A stretch of DNA of 64,000 nt from Flavobacterium sp. (GCF_017744675.1 NZ_JAGIAV010000002.1:718313-782312), one strand, 5' to 3'. Positions 1 to 8,785 are shown, counted from the stretch's first letter. A program made the numbers and translations. Notes: a model not told the origin generated them from the sequence alone.

Positions 1-335
1 AAAGCTTCAATAATTGGATAACCAAGAAAAGAACTGTTGCTTAGTCCCGCTGTTAAAATCAAACAGCCAATTAGTTTGTTCGACCAGCCATTTTTTCTTC
101 CTAAAAAATGAAAAAATAGAAAAGCCAAAATATAAGTAATCCAGCCTGCACCTATTGGAAACAGCAACTCACTGCTCCATTTTATCTTTGGAATATGATA
201 TAAAGTAATCGCAGGAAGACAGAAATAAATAACAATTTTATTGAGCGTCTTATAAATAGAAGTAGGAAATTGTTTTACGTGCTGTAAAACTAAACCTAGC
301 GAAAGAAAGAGAAATATTAATATAAAGTTGTTCAT
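1..335 (-). CDS. AEC-family (auxin efflux carrier-like) permease, N-terminal part
   Basis: Partial gene: it starts at an ATG inside the window and runs off the left edge, leaving about 111 residues. The translation begins MNNFILIFLFLSLGLVLQ and consists of hydrophobic stretches separated by short loops. Near the cut end it has GLSNSSFLGYPIIEA, which matches the conserved Asn-x-x-Phe-x-Gly-x-Pro signature of AEC transporters (auxin/malonate efflux type). Such proteins move small organic anions across the inner membrane, but the substrate cannot be read here. It diverges from the Crp/Fnr regulator across about 100 bp, so that regulator may act on it (inference). Confidence 0.75.
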   Translation of the reverse strand, partial: MNNFILIFLFLSLGLVLQHVKQFPTSIYKTLNKIVIYFCLPAITLYHIPKIKWSSELLFPIGAGWITYILAFLFFHFLGRKNGWSNKLIGCLILTAGLSNSSFLGYPIIEA

Positions 336-437
336 ATCACGGCTTACGCACAAAAATAGGAATTTATAAATTGCAATGCTGAACAAATTGTATCGCTTCT
401 TTAAGTTTTTTGTTACTTTTAATATATAAAAAAAGCA

Positions 438-1004
438 ATGCAGCAAATACGAGACAATTTAGAACGAATGGTAAAACTTTCTGATGAAGACTGGAATATC
501 TTTTCGTCAAAACTTATCCGTCAGGAATTTTCAAAGAAAACGGCAATTCTACAAACTGGCCACGTTGAAAGTTACCTTTCCTTTATAGAAAAAGGAATCG
601 TTAGATATTACATTCCTTCAGAAAATAAAGATCTCACTTTTACTTTTGTATTTGATGGCGAATTTACAAGCGGTTACGACTCATTTATTACCCGATTACC
701 CGTAAACTATACTATTGAAGCTCTTGCAGACACCATATTATGGCGCATCTCTTATAATGATCTTCAGGACATTTATGCCGAAACCGAAATCGGCAATACT
801 ATTGGCCGCTTGGCAAGCGAAGGATTATTTCTTAAAAAATCAAAAAGAGAATTGTCACTATTAAATGATTCTGCAGAACAGCGTTACCTTAATTTATTTA
901 TAGAGCAGCCTCAGTTAATTCAAAAAATACCTCAAAAATACCTTGCCTCTTATATCGGTATTACTCCACAAGCTTTAAGCCGAATTAGAAAGCGCATTTA
1001 TTAA
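438..1004 (+). CDS. Crp/Fnr-family transcriptional regulator
   Basis: A 188-residue cytoplasmic regulator. Residues about 20-110 form the cyclic-nucleotide-binding-like beta roll (ILQTGHVESYLSFIEKGIVRYY is typical of the jelly roll), and residues about 155-188 carry a short helix-turn-helix (KYLASYIGITPQALSRIRKR). It lacks the Arg/Ser phosphate-binding cassette of true CRP, so cAMP binding is unlikely. Proteins of this kind in Bacteroidota usually sense an unknown ligand or stress. It lies between a divergent AEC permease and a co-directional DoxX-like membrane protein 61 bp downstream, which are its most likely targets. Confidence 0.85.
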   Translation: MQQIRDNLERMVKLSDEDWNIFSSKLIRQEFSKKTAILQTGHVESYLSFIEKGIVRYYIPSENKDLTFTFVFDGEFTSGYDSFITRLPVNYTIEALADTILWRISYNDLQDIYAETEIGNTIGRLASEGLFLKKSKRELSLLNDSAEQRYLNLFIEQPQLIQKIPQKYLASYIGITPQALSRIRKRIY

Positions 1005-1065
1005 CCCAGGTTCATTGCTTTAGGTTTCTTTACTGTGCAACTTTGTACAATAAAAACAAAAAGAT

Positions 1066-1551
1066 ATGGAAACCTTAATTGTATTATTTGGTGCTTTTGC
1101 TGCAACTCTACTTATTATCTGGCTTACAACCAAACGATTTGAACTATCATTTTCAGGAAGAATTGCTATGGCACTTATGCTGGTATTTACCGCTATAGGC
1201 CATTTTGCCTTTACGAAAGGGATGGCAATGATGATTTCTTTTTTGCCTTGGGCAAACGCCATCGTGCTTGCTACAGGAATTATAGAATTAGCCGCAGCAA
1301 TTGGACTCCTATTGCCAAATACCAAAGTGCTTACCGGAAAACTGCTTATTTTATTTTTCATCCTCCTACTTCCAGCCAACATTTATGCGGCAAGTAATAA
1401 TATCAATTTGCAAACCGCAGACTATACAGGCAAAGGCCTATCCTATTTATGGCTTAGAATACCAATGCAACTTCTTTTTATACTTTGGGTATATTTTTCT
1501 TCTATTAGAAATAATCAAAAATCAAACACGCATCATTCAATTAATTTCTAA
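1066..1551 (+). CDS. DoxX-like small integral membrane protein
   Basis: 161 residues with four predicted membrane segments (about 3-20, 33-50, 66-84 and 88-106, then a last one near 130-150). The motifs FTAIGHFAF and LPANIYAA are those of the DoxX/SURF4-like family, small membrane proteins often linked to redox or thiol stress but without a settled biochemical role. The gene starts 61 bp after the Crp/Fnr regulator on the same strand and is probably controlled by it. The family call is firm; the function is not. Confidence 0.8.
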   Translation: METLIVLFGAFAATLLIIWLTTKRFELSFSGRIAMALMLVFTAIGHFAFTKGMAMMISFLPWANAIVLATGIIELAAAIGLLLPNTKVLTGKLLILFFILLLPANIYAASNNINLQTADYTGKGLSYLWLRIPMQLLFILWVYFSSIRNNQKSNTHHSINF

Positions 1552-1658
1552 ACCCATAAACTTTTCACATCTCACCTCTCACAAATAACTAATTACCAAT
1601 CACTTTTAACTTTTTACTAATCACTCATTTCCAAAAAAATAGTTAAATTAGTGTTTTG

Positions 1659-1697
1659 TGTTACAAAAAGATGTAAATTTGTAACATATTTTATTAC
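1659..1697 (+). promoter_or_regulatory. rrf2 promoter with putative operator
   Basis: A perfect 9-bp dyad (TGTTACAAA and TTTGTAACA, 10 bp apart) spans 1659-1686 and overlaps an exact Bacteroidota -7 box TAAATTTG at 1674-1681. It is followed by TGTAACATATTTTATTAC (1680-1697), ending 3 bp before the ATG. The same 18-mer with one mismatch recurs before the next gene. This arrangement fits autorepression by the Rrf2 protein. Confidence 0.55.
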
Positions 1698-1700
1698 AGT

Positions 1701-2108
1701 ATGATTTCAGGTAAATTTGCCATAACGATTCACATTCTTACTCTGCTCCATAAATTCCCCAATGATTATTTGTCATCGGAGTTTATTGCGGGGAGTATTA
1801 ATTTAAATCCTGTTTTGGTTCGAAAAGAAATTTCCAATTTAAAAGCACATCATATTGTAGAAAGTAAAGAAGGAAAAAATGGCGGTACAAAATTGGCAGT
1901 TAACGCTGCTGAACTGACTTTAAAACAAATATTCGAAATGACCTTTGAAACCATTGGCTTAGGTTTTGCTAAAAATCAGCCGAATCCTGATTGTCCTGTC
2001 GGAAAAAATATCAATCAGCATTTGGAGAATTTATATAGCCAAATGAATGAAAAAGTTAGTGCACAGCTGGCAGAGATTTCATTGGAAGATTTTTCGAATC
2101 AATTTTAA
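1701..2108 (+). CDS. Rrf2-family transcriptional regulator (YwnA-like)
   Basis: 135 residues with the N-terminal winged helix of the Rrf2 family: ITIHILTLLHKFP, then the recognition helix around LNPVLVRKEISNLKAHHIV and the wing EGKNGGTKLA. Rrf2 proteins such as IscR and NsrR hold an Fe-S cluster on three cysteines; this one has a single cysteine (C98 in NPDCPVG), so it is more like the cluster-free YwnA type. The next gene, 58 bp downstream, encodes an NAD(P)-binding protein, mirroring the ywnA-ywnB pairing in Bacillus. A shared 18-bp box before both genes suggests it represses itself and its neighbour. Confidence 0.88.
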   Translation: MISGKFAITIHILTLLHKFPNDYLSSEFIAGSINLNPVLVRKEISNLKAHHIVESKEGKNGGTKLAVNAAELTLKQIFEMTFETIGLGFAKNQPNPDCPVGKNINQHLENLYSQMNEKVSAQLAEISLEDFSNQF

Positions 2109-2130
2109 AACTATTTTTTTTATCTAAAAC

Positions 2131-2148
2131 TGTAACATTTTTTATTAC
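2131..2148 (+). promoter_or_regulatory. Second copy of the putative Rrf2 box
   Basis: TGTAACATTTTTTATTAC matches the 18-mer at 1680-1697 in 17 of 18 positions and contains a GTAA...TTAC dyad. It sits 18 bp before the ATG of the NAD(P)-binding gene, a suitable place for a repressor site. Confidence 0.5.
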
Positions 2149-2166
2149 TAAATAAATTTATATATT

Positions 2167-2808
2167 ATGAAAATCGCACTTATTGGAGCTACAGGATTTG
2201 TAGGCTCAGCAATTTTAAACGAATTAGCAGATAGAAAACACGAAATCACTGCTATTGCAAGAACTCCAAAAGATACAGCAAACGCCACTTGGGTTGCTGC
2301 AGATATTTTTAATGTTGATGCATTGGCAGAAATCTTGAAAGGTCACGATGCCATTATCAATGCTTACAACCCAGGATGGACAAACCCAAACATTTATGAT
2401 GACTTTTTAGCAGGTTCTAAAGCAATTCAAGAAGCAGTTAAAAAATCGGGCGTTAAGCGTTTCATCACTATCGGTGGAGCAGGAAGTTTATATGTGGCAC
2501 CAGACTTGCAAGCCGTTGACACGCCAGATTTTCCAAAAGAAATTTTCCCTGGGGCAAATGCAGCAAGACATTATTTAAACATTATTAAAGAAGAAAAAGA
2601 TTTAGATTGGGCATTCTTTAGTCCTGCTTTTGAAATGCATGCTGGAACAAAAACAGGAAGAACTGGAAAATATCGTTTAGGATTAGAAAATCCTGTTTTC
2701 AACGATGAGCAAAGAAGTATTTTATCTGTAGAAGATTTAGCTGTAGTTATCGCTGACGAAGCAGAAAATCCAAAACACCACCAAGTTAGATTTACAGCGG
2801 GTTACTAA
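2167..2808 (+). CDS. NAD(P)-binding oxidoreductase, YwnB/YtfG-like atypical SDR
   Basis: 213 residues with a Rossmann fold. The N-terminal GATGFVG motif (G7-x-x-G10-x-x-G13) binds the dinucleotide. SVKRFITIGGAGS-like and EEKDLDWAFFSPAFEMHAG stretches are typical of the NmrA/BVR-B-like atypical short-chain dehydrogenases, which lack the classical Tyr-x-x-x-Lys pair. The substrate is unknown; relatives are annotated as quinone or flavin reductases, or as redox sensors. Placement after an Rrf2 regulator with a shared operator-like box suggests induction by redox or electrophile stress (inference). Confidence 0.85.
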   Translation: MKIALIGATGFVGSAILNELADRKHEITAIARTPKDTANATWVAADIFNVDALAEILKGHDAIINAYNPGWTNPNIYDDFLAGSKAIQEAVKKSGVKRFITIGGAGSLYVAPDLQAVDTPDFPKEIFPGANAARHYLNIIKEEKDLDWAFFSPAFEMHAGTKTGRTGKYRLGLENPVFNDEQRSILSVEDLAVVIADEAENPKHHQVRFTAGY

Positions 2809-2819
2809 TTTTTTTTTTA

Positions 2820-2971
2820 GCCACGAATTCACGAATTATTTTTTTTACCAAATTTTTCTATTTTGACGGAAATTTAAATAACACGAAAAAACTTTTGATA
2901 CTCTGTTTTCGTGTCCTTCGACTTCGCTCAGGAAGACAAAGAAATGCAACAATAATTCGTGAATTCGTGGC
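2820..2971. repeat. Inverted repeat with CACGAATT words
   Basis: A perfect 21-bp inverted repeat (GCCACGAATTCACGAATTAT plus one base, 2820-2840; its complement 2951-2971) encloses about 110 bp that include CCTTCGACTTCGCTCAGG. No coding signal is seen. Degenerate relatives of the CACGAATT/ATTCGTG word recur near 10.79-10.94 kb and 41.3-41.4 kb. Confidence 0.8.
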
Positions 2972-3057
2972 AAATAAATTTATACAGTTTCAAAGGTATG
3001 ATTGTCTTTTGAAACTGTTTTTGTTTTCAGTACTTTTACATTTCTAAAAAGTGCGTT

Positions 3058-4155
3058 TTGTCAAATTCTAATAAACAATCTGGCAGTATATCTGAAAAAG
3101 CTGGAATTTCACCTCCCGAAATCACCAATATTTCGGCTATCAATCAAATTAAAAACAAACGCAGACAGCAGCCCACTTCTCACGAATTAATCAATGGTAT
3201 TTTAGAAGGCAATCGAACTTCTTTAAGCCGTGCTATTACTTTAATTGAAAGTACCAATCCGGATCATTTTGAAAAAGCAGGCGAAGTCGTTCAAGGCTGT
3301 TTACCTCATGCCAATAAATCAGTTCGTGTTGGAATTACAGGCGTTCCTGGTGTTGGGAAAAGCACTTTTATTGAAGCTTTTGGAAAACATTTGACAGAAC
3401 TTGGGAAAAAAGTAGCCGTTCTCGCGGTTGATCCAAGCAGTTCGCTTTCACACGGAAGTATTTTAGGCGACAAAACCCGAATGGAAGAATTGGTAAAAGA
3501 TGAAAATGCTTTTATTCGACCAAGTGCTTCTGGTGAAACTTTAGGCGGTGTGGCACGAAAAACTAGAGAAACTATAATTCTTTGTGAGGCCGCAGGTTTT
3601 GATACTATTATTATCGAAACGGTTGGTGTTGGCCAAAGTGAAACTGCCGTTCACAGCATGGTAGATTTCTTTTTGCTGCTAAAAATTTCTGGCGCTGGCG
3701 ATGAACTTCAAGGCATTAAACGAGGCATTATGGAAATGGCAGATGCAATTGCAATCAACAAAGCTGACGGTGATAATATCAAAAAAGCCAATCAAGCAAA
3801 AGTGGATTTTAATCGGGCGTTACATTTATTTCCTCCAAAAAAATCAAATTGGCAACCCAAAGTCACTACTTGCAGTTCGCTAACAAAAGACGGAATTCCG
3901 GAAGTTTGGAATACGATTTCTAATTATTTCGAACAAACAAGAGAAAGCGGATTTTTCCAAGAAAAAAGAAACGAACAAAATCATTTCTGGATGATGGAAA
4001 CCATCAACGAACAGCTGAAACAAAATTTCTTCAATCAGCCCGAAATTATTTCATTATTGGAAGAAAGCAAAAAAGCAGTGCAAAACAATGAAATCTCATC
4101 GTTTGCAGCTGCTTCTAATTTGTTGAAAATATATTTCAACAAAGTAACAAAGTAA
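3058..4155 (+). CDS. meaB: MeaB/ArgK-type GTPase, methylmalonyl-CoA mutase chaperone
   Basis: 365 residues of the G3E GTPase family. The P-loop is GVPGVGKS at residues 95-102, followed by AVLAVDPSSSLSHGSILGDK (switch region) and the NKAD guanine-specificity motif. MeaB loads and protects the cobalamin cofactor of methylmalonyl-CoA mutase and ejects damaged cofactor. No ATG lies near the N-terminus, so I use the TTG at 3058; the first internal Met is well inside the GTPase domain. The mutase subunits are about 46 kb away. The last codons (FNKVTK-stop) are made of the AACAAAG repeat that fills the 3' gap. Confidence 0.9.
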   Translation: MSNSNKQSGSISEKAGISPPEITNISAINQIKNKRRQQPTSHELINGILEGNRTSLSRAITLIESTNPDHFEKAGEVVQGCLPHANKSVRVGITGVPGVGKSTFIEAFGKHLTELGKKVAVLAVDPSSSLSHGSILGDKTRMEELVKDENAFIRPSASGETLGGVARKTRETIILCEAAGFDTIIIETVGVGQSETAVHSMVDFFLLLKISGAGDELQGIKRGIMEMADAIAINKADGDNIKKANQAKVDFNRALHLFPPKKSNWQPKVTTCSSLTKDGIPEVWNTISNYFEQTRESGFFQEKRNEQNHFWMMETINEQLKQNFFNQPEIISLLEESKKAVQNNEISSFAAASNLLKIYFNKVTK

Positions 4156-4217
4156 CAAAGAAACAGAGCCTCAAAGCTTTTTTACTCTGTCACTCTGTAT
4201 CTCTGTTACTCTGTCAC
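4139..4217. repeat. AACAAAG-word repeat with snap-back arms
   Basis: Tandem AACAAAGTAACAAAG words run from inside the end of meaB into the gap. A 17-bp arm (4152-4168) pairs with CTCTGTTACTCTGTCAC (4201-4217) at 14 of 17 positions. It lies between two convergent genes and probably acts as a terminator for both. Confidence 0.6.
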
Positions 4218-6154
4218 TATTTTTTAGCTCTAAGCTTATACTTACTTTCTTTATACAAATTTCCTGCTGTAATAACATGCGCTAAGGCATCTTTTGCTAA
4301 ATCTTCGTTTAGTTTTACAGGAATTAGAGTTGTATCATTTTTAATTTGGAATTGAAGCGGTTTCAAGTTTGGCTGCATGATCACCACTTGGTTTTCTACT
4401 CTAAAAGCATTAATATCATTAAACTGCATAATAGATCTTCCTTGTACTTTTGAATCTAGTTTCGTTAAATTACGGCCTACCATTGGCGTTTCAAACGGAA
4501 TTCCTAAATAACCTAACAATGTTGGCGGAATATCAATCTGGCTTGCTAATCTATCGTAAACGGCTCCTTTTGCAACTCCAGGTCCCATAATAAATGCTGG
4601 AATATGGAATTTATTAATCGGAACTAAATTTTTACCGTATGTTCTGGTATTGTGATCGGCAATTACAATAAAAATGGTGTTTTTAAAGTAAGCCTCTTTT
4701 TTTGCCATTTCGAAGAATTTCCCAATAGAAAAATCGGCATATTTCATGGCATTATTTACTGTATTAGGCTTTTTATCGTAAGGTTTTATTCTTCCCGCTG
4801 GATATTCAAAAGGTTCATGATTTGAAGTTGAGAACATCAAAGAGAAAAATGGTTTGTCTCCTTTTGATTTGAAGTAGTTATTTGCTTTAGTAACCAAATC
4901 TTCATCAGAATAGCCCCAAGTTCCTTTGAAAGCATATTTGTTTCCATCGGACTCAAAATCTTCTTGATCGACAATATCGCTGAAACCGTTTCCGTTGAAA
5001 AACGAAGCCATGTTGTCAAAATTGGCCATTCCGCCATAAATGAAACTTGTTTCGTACCCTTTTTGTTTTAAAGCATCGGCTAATGTGAAAAATCCTTGTT
5101 GCGAATTACCCAATTTTACAACACTTTCTGATGGAGAAGGCAAAAATCCAGTTACAACCGCTTCAATTCCGCGAACACTTCTTGTTCCTGTACAGTACAA
5201 GTTGGTGAACAAAGTTCCTTCTTTAGATAATTTATCAAATTCTGGAGTTAAAGGTTTTCCGCCTAAAATTCCAACATATTCTGCACCTAAACTTTCTTGC
5301 AAAAAGATTACCAAGTTATACGGTTTCTTTACGACAGAATCTGGCTGCTGCACATGCAAAAACGGAATATCGGCATCGGTAAAATCTTTTGGCCCAGCGA
5401 CCATGTATTTTTTAACACGAGCAATCGCTTCGGCTTCATCCATTTTGCCATACATCTTTGTATTTCCTTCATTTTTGATTGAATAGGCCGCAAAAGCAAC
5501 CGTATAAAATGAATTTAATCCCAAAGTATTGGTTAACTGATCTGTTGAGAAAACAGCATTACTACCGTTAATTGGGCGTTTTGAAGTTAGACTCGAACGT
5601 GCTCCAAAAAACAATAAAAAAGCCACTAATGGGAATAACATTAATTTGAACTTATAATCTGCACTTGAGGTATAAAATAATTGTTTTCCTTTTTTGATAG
5701 CAAAATAAAGGGTCACTCCTAAAATAAGGAAGGTTACAATTATAGAAGTCAGATAACTTTTTAAAAGCATTCCAACTACTTCTTTTGGATAAATCAGATA
5801 ATCTAAGAAAATCTTATTGGGGCGTGTATCGTATTGTTTTACAAAATCTGGCGAAGCTAATTCTACAAAAAGAATTAGAAATAGAAACAAGAAACTGTAA
5901 ATTACCAAGAACTTATTGGTAAACTTTATCGCTTTATTTGGCAGAAAAGTAATTAGCAATGCTGGAAGAAATGACAAATAACAAAGCAATATCAAATCCA
6001 TTCGAAGACCGATTGGAAAAATATGCCAGAAATCTGGTGTTTGCATTACTCTTTCTTTAAAAAGAAAAAATAAAAATATTCTGCTTAGAGTTGTAATCAA
6101 CAATCCGATTGCAATAAAGCTAAAAATCGGTTTTAAGTAACGTAAGTTTTTCAT
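4217..6154 (-). CDS. LtaS-like membrane sulfatase/phosphoglycerol-transferase family protein
   Basis: 645 residues: five transmembrane segments in the first 190 residues, then a large periplasmic sulfatase-fold domain. The domain opens with LVIFLQESLGAEYVG (metal-binding E287), carries the likely nucleophile Thr in CTGTRSVRG (T322 or T324), and later IVIADHNTRTYG with the metal-binding Asp-His pair. The family includes lipoteichoic acid synthase and the periplasmic glucan and phosphoethanolamine transferases. In a Gram-negative organism the product is likely a substituted glycan or lipid headgroup, not LTA. It is followed 32 bp downstream on the opposite side by no partner of known pathway, so the acceptor is unknown. 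Confidence 0.85.
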   Translation of the reverse strand: MKNLRYLKPIFSFIAIGLLITTLSRIFLFFLFKERVMQTPDFWHIFPIGLRMDLILLCYLSFLPALLITFLPNKAIKFTNKFLVIYSFLFLFLILFVELASPDFVKQYDTRPNKIFLDYLIYPKEVVGMLLKSYLTSIIVTFLILGVTLYFAIKKGKQLFYTSSADYKFKLMLFPLVAFLLFFGARSSLTSKRPINGSNAVFSTDQLTNTLGLNSFYTVAFAAYSIKNEGNTKMYGKMDEAEAIARVKKYMVAGPKDFTDADIPFLHVQQPDSVVKKPYNLVIFLQESLGAEYVGILGGKPLTPEFDKLSKEGTLFTNLYCTGTRSVRGIEAVVTGFLPSPSESVVKLGNSQQGFFTLADALKQKGYETSFIYGGMANFDNMASFFNGNGFSDIVDQEDFESDGNKYAFKGTWGYSDEDLVTKANNYFKSKGDKPFFSLMFSTSNHEPFEYPAGRIKPYDKKPNTVNNAMKYADFSIGKFFEMAKKEAYFKNTIFIVIADHNTRTYGKNLVPINKFHIPAFIMGPGVAKGAVYDRLASQIDIPPTLLGYLGIPFETPMVGRNLTKLDSKVQGRSIMQFNDINAFRVENQVVIMQPNLKPLQFQIKNDTTLIPVKLNEDLAKDALAHVITAGNLYKESKYKLRAKK

Positions 6155-6186
6155 TAAAAATAGTATAAGAACGTAAAGTCAGATAA

Positions 6187-6414
6187 TTACTCTTCGTAAC
6201 GATTAATTTCTCTGTCGTAAAACTCATTTGCTTTTTCAATTAAACCTTCCATTTCGGCATTTAATTCTGCTTCGTCAAGATCTTCGGCTTCTTCTAAAAA
6301 CTCTACCTCATCATCTTTCAAATTGATAATGAATCTTGGATAATCCAAGTGAATGATAAAAATATCATCTGGAAAATCGGTGTTATCTCCAAGTAAAAAT
6401 TTAGGTAATTCCAT
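6187..6414 (-). CDS. Small acidic conserved protein
   Basis: 75 residues, strongly acidic, starting MELPKFLLGDNTDFPDDIF. It looks like a small alpha/beta domain followed by an acidic helix (EEAEDLDEAELNAEMEGL). It has no signal peptide or membrane segment. I recognise it only as a small protein that tends to be conserved in Flavobacteriia; I do not assign a function. It lies 32 bp upstream of the LtaS-like gene on the same strand and could be co-transcribed with it. Confidence 0.65.
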   Translation of the reverse strand: MELPKFLLGDNTDFPDDIFIIHLDYPRFIINLKDDEVEFLEEAEDLDEAELNAEMEGLIEKANEFYDREINRYEE

Positions 6415-6520
6415 ATGTGTGTTTATTTTTTAGTGAATGATTTATTATTTTTTTGCCACTGATTGAAAGGATTAAAAAGGATTTTTTCCTTCAATAGCAA
6501 GATATATTTTTCAAATTTAA

Positions 6521-7903
6521 TTATTCTGTGTCTGAATTGTTTATTAATCTTTTTGATAAATAATGAAAACGGACATAAAGGCAAATCGCTGCTGCAGTCA
6601 AACCTGCCAAAAGTCCGATCCAAACTCCTTGTGCCTTCAATTCAGTATATTCTCCTAGATAATACGAAATAGGAAAGCCAATTACCCAATAAGCTACAAA
6701 AGTAATGTACATCGGCACTTTTACATCTTGCAAACCGCGCAGAGCACCTAGAACTACGACCTGAATTCCGTCAGAAATCTGGAAAACCGCCGCAATTAAA
6801 AGCAGTTTTGATGCGATGCTAATTACTTCTTCGTTATCTAAAATTTGTCCTGTATTTTCCATATTCAAGAAAATGTTCGGAAGATAATTGTGGAAAACAA
6901 CAAAGAAAATGGCAAAAATGGTTTCTAGAATGATGGCAAGCAAGAAAATCGAACGCGCCACAACAATCAGTTTTTTGTAATCCATTAAACCTCTCTGATT
7001 GCTTACGCGCACCATCGATGTCACGCTCAGTCCCATTGCAAACATAAAAGTCATCGATGCCAAACTCAAAGCAATCTGATTGGCTGCCTGACTTGTTTTT
7101 CCGATATTTCCGCAAAGCCAGATAGAAGCTGTAAACAAAACCACTTCAAAAAGCATTTGCATGGCAGAAGGAAATCCGATGCTGATAATCTTTTTTATAG
7201 TCGCTTTTTGTATTTCATTAAAACTAAAACCTTTAAAAAAGCGTTTTAAATCATCTCTTCGCGAAAGCATGATATGCATGAACATCACCAAAAATATTCT
7301 CGAAATTACAGTTCCTAAAGCGGCTCCGATAATTCCCATTTTCGGAAAAATCCAAATTCCGTAAATCAATACATAATTTATACCCACGTGGAGAACGTTT
7401 GCCATAACCATCGCATACATGGAATATTTGGTTAATGACATTCCGTCTGCAAATTGCTTATATCCTTGATACATTACTAGCGGAATCAAAGAAAAAGCCA
7501 CCCAGCCTAAATAAGGTTTTGCTAATACAATAACGTCTGCTGGCTGTTTTAGCAATTCCATAATAGGTTTAGCAAACATGATTACGGTAAAAAGTACCAA
7601 CCCTAAAATGGTACATAAAAATAAACCGTGATGAAAGGCCGAACGGATTTTAGTATCGTTTTTCTCTGCATCTCCTTCGGCAACAATAGGTGTAATAGCC
7701 GTAGAGAATCCGATTCCTAAAGACATGGCGATAAAAATCATGCTGTTTCCAAGCGAAACCGCGGCCAATTCCGTACTTCCAATTTTACCAACCATGATAT
7801 TGTCGACAATACCAATTAAAGTATGTCCGACCATACCCAGAATTACGGGATATGCCAGTCTTAAATTATACGAAAACTCTTTGGTGTACTGCTTTAAATT
7901 CAC
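6521..7903 (-). CDS. MATE-family multidrug/cation antiporter (NorM-like)
   Basis: 460 residues with about twelve transmembrane helices in two similar halves, the MatE repeat. The first half starts YPVILGMVGHTLIGIVDNIMVGKIG, a hallmark of NorM-type MATE proteins; the second half repeats it around GFPSAMQMLFEVVLFTAS. These exporters expel cationic drugs or metabolites in exchange for Na+ or H+ in the inner membrane. The length fits the family. The gene is transcribed divergently from the small beta-barrel gene, across a 190-bp gap. Confidence 0.92.
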   Translation of the reverse strand: MNLKQYTKEFSYNLRLAYPVILGMVGHTLIGIVDNIMVGKIGSTELAAVSLGNSMIFIAMSLGIGFSTAITPIVAEGDAEKNDTKIRSAFHHGLFLCTILGLVLFTVIMFAKPIMELLKQPADVIVLAKPYLGWVAFSLIPLVMYQGYKQFADGMSLTKYSMYAMVMANVLHVGINYVLIYGIWIFPKMGIIGAALGTVISRIFLVMFMHIMLSRRDDLKRFFKGFSFNEIQKATIKKIISIGFPSAMQMLFEVVLFTASIWLCGNIGKTSQAANQIALSLASMTFMFAMGLSVTSMVRVSNQRGLMDYKKLIVVARSIFLLAIILETIFAIFFVVFHNYLPNIFLNMENTGQILDNEEVISIASKLLLIAAVFQISDGIQVVVLGALRGLQDVKVPMYITFVAYWVIGFPISYYLGEYTELKAQGVWIGLLAGLTAAAICLYVRFHYLSKRLINNSDTE

Positions 7904-8093
7904 TTATATTCTTTTTTAGTCGGCAAAGATAGTCAGAAGCTTCGAATTCTATCCCATCAATAAAAATATATGCCAATTTTAAGACAAAAATAAGACGAAC
8001 TCAATATTATGTAACGATTTTTAAAAATTGTATAACGATCTCCAAATGTCTACCGTATAATTTTACATCATAGAAATTTCAAAAATATAAGCC

Positions 8094-8612
8094 ATGAAAA
8101 AATTACAGATGTTATGCCTAGCTGCGTTCACGTTTTTATTTGCCAACACAACTTTTGCTCAAGACAGCGAAGTCGAAAATTACGATCAGGGATTTAGAAT
8201 CGGAATCGGGTTAAATGGAGGTCTTCCAACCGACAACGATTATGACTGGTCTCTTGGTGGAGATGTACGTTTACAGTACGATCTTTCAAAAAAAACATCA
8301 TTAACCTTAACAACGGGATTTACAAATTTATTTATGGGGAAAGATGAACTTGGAAATAACGTAAAAGATCTTGGATTTATACCGGCCAAAGCAGGTTTTA
8401 AAGCTTTTGTCTTAAAAGATCAATTTTATGTTTTAGGAGAACTTGGTGCTGGTTTTGCGGTAACAAACGGTTATGACAAAACAACCTTTTTATGGGCTCC
8501 AGGTATTGGCTACGCCAACAAGTACATCGACTTAAGTGTTCGTTACGAAGATTATCATGACTTTAAAACCAATCAAGTAGCACTGCGTGTGGCTTATGGT
8601 TTTAAACTATAA
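8094..8612 (+). CDS. Secreted small outer-membrane beta-barrel protein
   Basis: 172 residues. A signal peptide covers about residues 1-22 (MKKLQMLCLAAFTFLFANTTFAQ). The mature part alternates polar and aromatic residues in short strands (LTLTTGFTNLF, FYVLGELGAGFAV, IDLSVRYEDYHDF) and ends in YGFKL, as in eight-stranded OmpX-like barrels. No specific family is recognised. A strong terminator follows, so it is probably a single-gene unit. Confidence 0.75.
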   Translation: MKKLQMLCLAAFTFLFANTTFAQDSEVENYDQGFRIGIGLNGGLPTDNDYDWSLGGDVRLQYDLSKKTSLTLTTGFTNLFMGKDELGNNVKDLGFIPAKAGFKAFVLKDQFYVLGELGAGFAVTNGYDKTTFLWAPGIGYANKYIDLSVRYEDYHDFKTNQVALRVAYGFKL

Positions 8613-8648
8613 AAAAATAGGTTTAATTTATTATTTTGTTTTTGGTAA

Positions 8649-8690
8649 AAGCCCGACAGTCTGAGGAGTCTGTCGGGCTTTTTATTTTAT
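8649..8690 (+). terminator. Rho-independent terminator
   Basis: An 11-bp perfect stem, AAGCCCGACAG (8649-8659) with CTGTCGGGCTT (8670-8680), a 10-nt loop, and a T-rich tail. It lies 36 bp after the small barrel gene. Confidence 0.9.
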
Positions 8691-8785
8691 ATCATTACCA
8701 TTGGTCAAAACAAAAGTGCTATTAGTCAAATGATTTTTTAAGATCGATTGAGAACGCGGTAATTCGCAGAAAAATTAATCGAATC

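Noticed and set aside
1020..1382. Open frame on the minus strand across the DoxX-like gene
   Set aside because: Complement of a membrane-protein gene with good family motifs on the plus strand; no promoter, start context or motif on the minus strand.
5040..5486. 148-codon plus-strand frame opposite the LtaS-like gene
   Set aside because: It mirrors the conserved sulfatase domain and has no recognisable motif.
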